From: JAJDTQ01 sp963422385
GTDB lineage: Bacteria; Desulfobacterota; Binatia; UBA9968; JAJDTQ01
Assembly: GCA_963422385.1 (NCBI GenBank)
Contig: OY729432.1
Span: 1,736,001-1,800,000, forward strand
Length of the DNA stretch: 64,000 nt
Reading direction: 5' to 3'
Position 1 is the first letter of the stretch. Each line of letters starts with the position of its first letter. Position numbers and translations under genes: made by a program. The notes under the pieces are model-generated. The model was not told where the DNA came from. It made no database searches and worked only from the letters and a program-made list of their open reading frames with translations. Positions 63,727-64,000 of the stretch are shown one piece after another.

Positions 63727-64000
63727 GTGCGCCGGACGCTGTCTCGTCCAGGGGAATGGGGTGTGGGCCTTCTCGGCCGTCAGAGTTCTCCACTAGGGAA
63801 GGTCTGAACAAAGCGGATATAGGCGGGTACAAGGTTGAAGGCGTCCGTTGGTGAAAGCCGGAAGCTATGGGAGAGGGGCCTGTGGTTGGTATACACGGAA
63901 GCAAGGGCGAATCAAGGCGCGGTCTGCGACCGATCGGCCCACTTGTCGCCGCCTTGCGGCAGCTCCGGACGGAACGGCTCCGGGTGAGGCGGTGGCGTAG
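63727..64000 (+). other. Probable 5' part of a group II intron (cut by window edge)
   Basis: It begins GTGCGCC, a common group II intron 5' end, and continues with GGGAAGGTCTGAAC, GTGAAAGCCGGAAGCT and ACGGAAGCAAG. These are blocks I recall from domain I of bacterial group II introns. No protein frame of note lies in it. The reverse-transcriptase gene, if present, would be right of the window. No fold calculation was done. Confidence 0.5.

Overview
The window is a GC-rich chromosomal segment from a Gram-negative bacterium. It carries outer-membrane porins, lipoproteins with lipoboxes, a Yej-type inner-membrane importer and an AmgK/MurU murein-recycling pair. It also has an NAD-dependent ligase, TrmFO, a homodimeric-E1 pyruvate dehydrogenase and a MutL/KOW gene pair. 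From memory, this mixture fits a deltaproteobacterium-like lineage or a Tectomicrobia-like or related uncultured phylum better than a classical gammaproteobacterium. No rRNA gene is present, so the placement is an inference.

Layout, left to right. 1-2.7 kb: two nearly identical divergent porin genes form a long inverted repeat, the left one cut by the window edge. 2.7-14.1 kb: housekeeping genes (a TPR lipoprotein, murU/amgK, a split glutamine-dependent NAD synthetase, rsmI, ligA) and a TPR lipoprotein coupled to a LolB/DUF4292-like lipoprotein. 14.1-20.0 kb: a Yej-type peptide importer in which the YejE permease and YejF double ATPase are one polypeptide. A 165-bp MITE-like element lies just upstream of yejA. 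20.2-23.2 kb: a MutL-type ASKHA ATPase and a KOW-like partner with no mutase in view. 23.2-24.0 kb: a low-GC accessory patch. 24.0-27.8 kb: a tightly packed five-gene operon of unrecognised membrane proteins. 28.0-31.0 kb: two Dpp/Opp-type ATPases and a frameshifted lipase.

31.2-42.1 kb: greA, with an attenuator-like leader, followed by a MoxR/DUF58/VWA (Bat-like) operon that ends in a giant protein with three VWA domains. 42.1-44.3 kb: an apparently AT-richer island with an unknown protein and an XRE-ImmA/IrrE protein. 44.3-51.5 kb: era, der, dprA, trmFO, an ABC ATPase and ilvE. 51.5-59.0 kb: a lipoate ligase divergent from aceE-aceF-lpd-fdxA, then lipB. Acyl-lipoate supply is thus placed on both sides of the lipoate-requiring complex. 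59.0-63.3 kb: a polyprenyl synthase, rph, five tRNA genes (Pro, Arg, His, Lys, Leu) and tig. 63.3-64.0 kb: a gene fragment and what looks like the 5' end of a group II intron running off the window.

The best candidates for undescribed biology are the five-gene membrane operon (24046-27832), the triple-VWA Bat operon (31669-42083), the YejE-YejF fusion and the unknown-ORF/XRE-ImmA island. All assignments were made by reading the sequence and recalling protein families. No database search was run.
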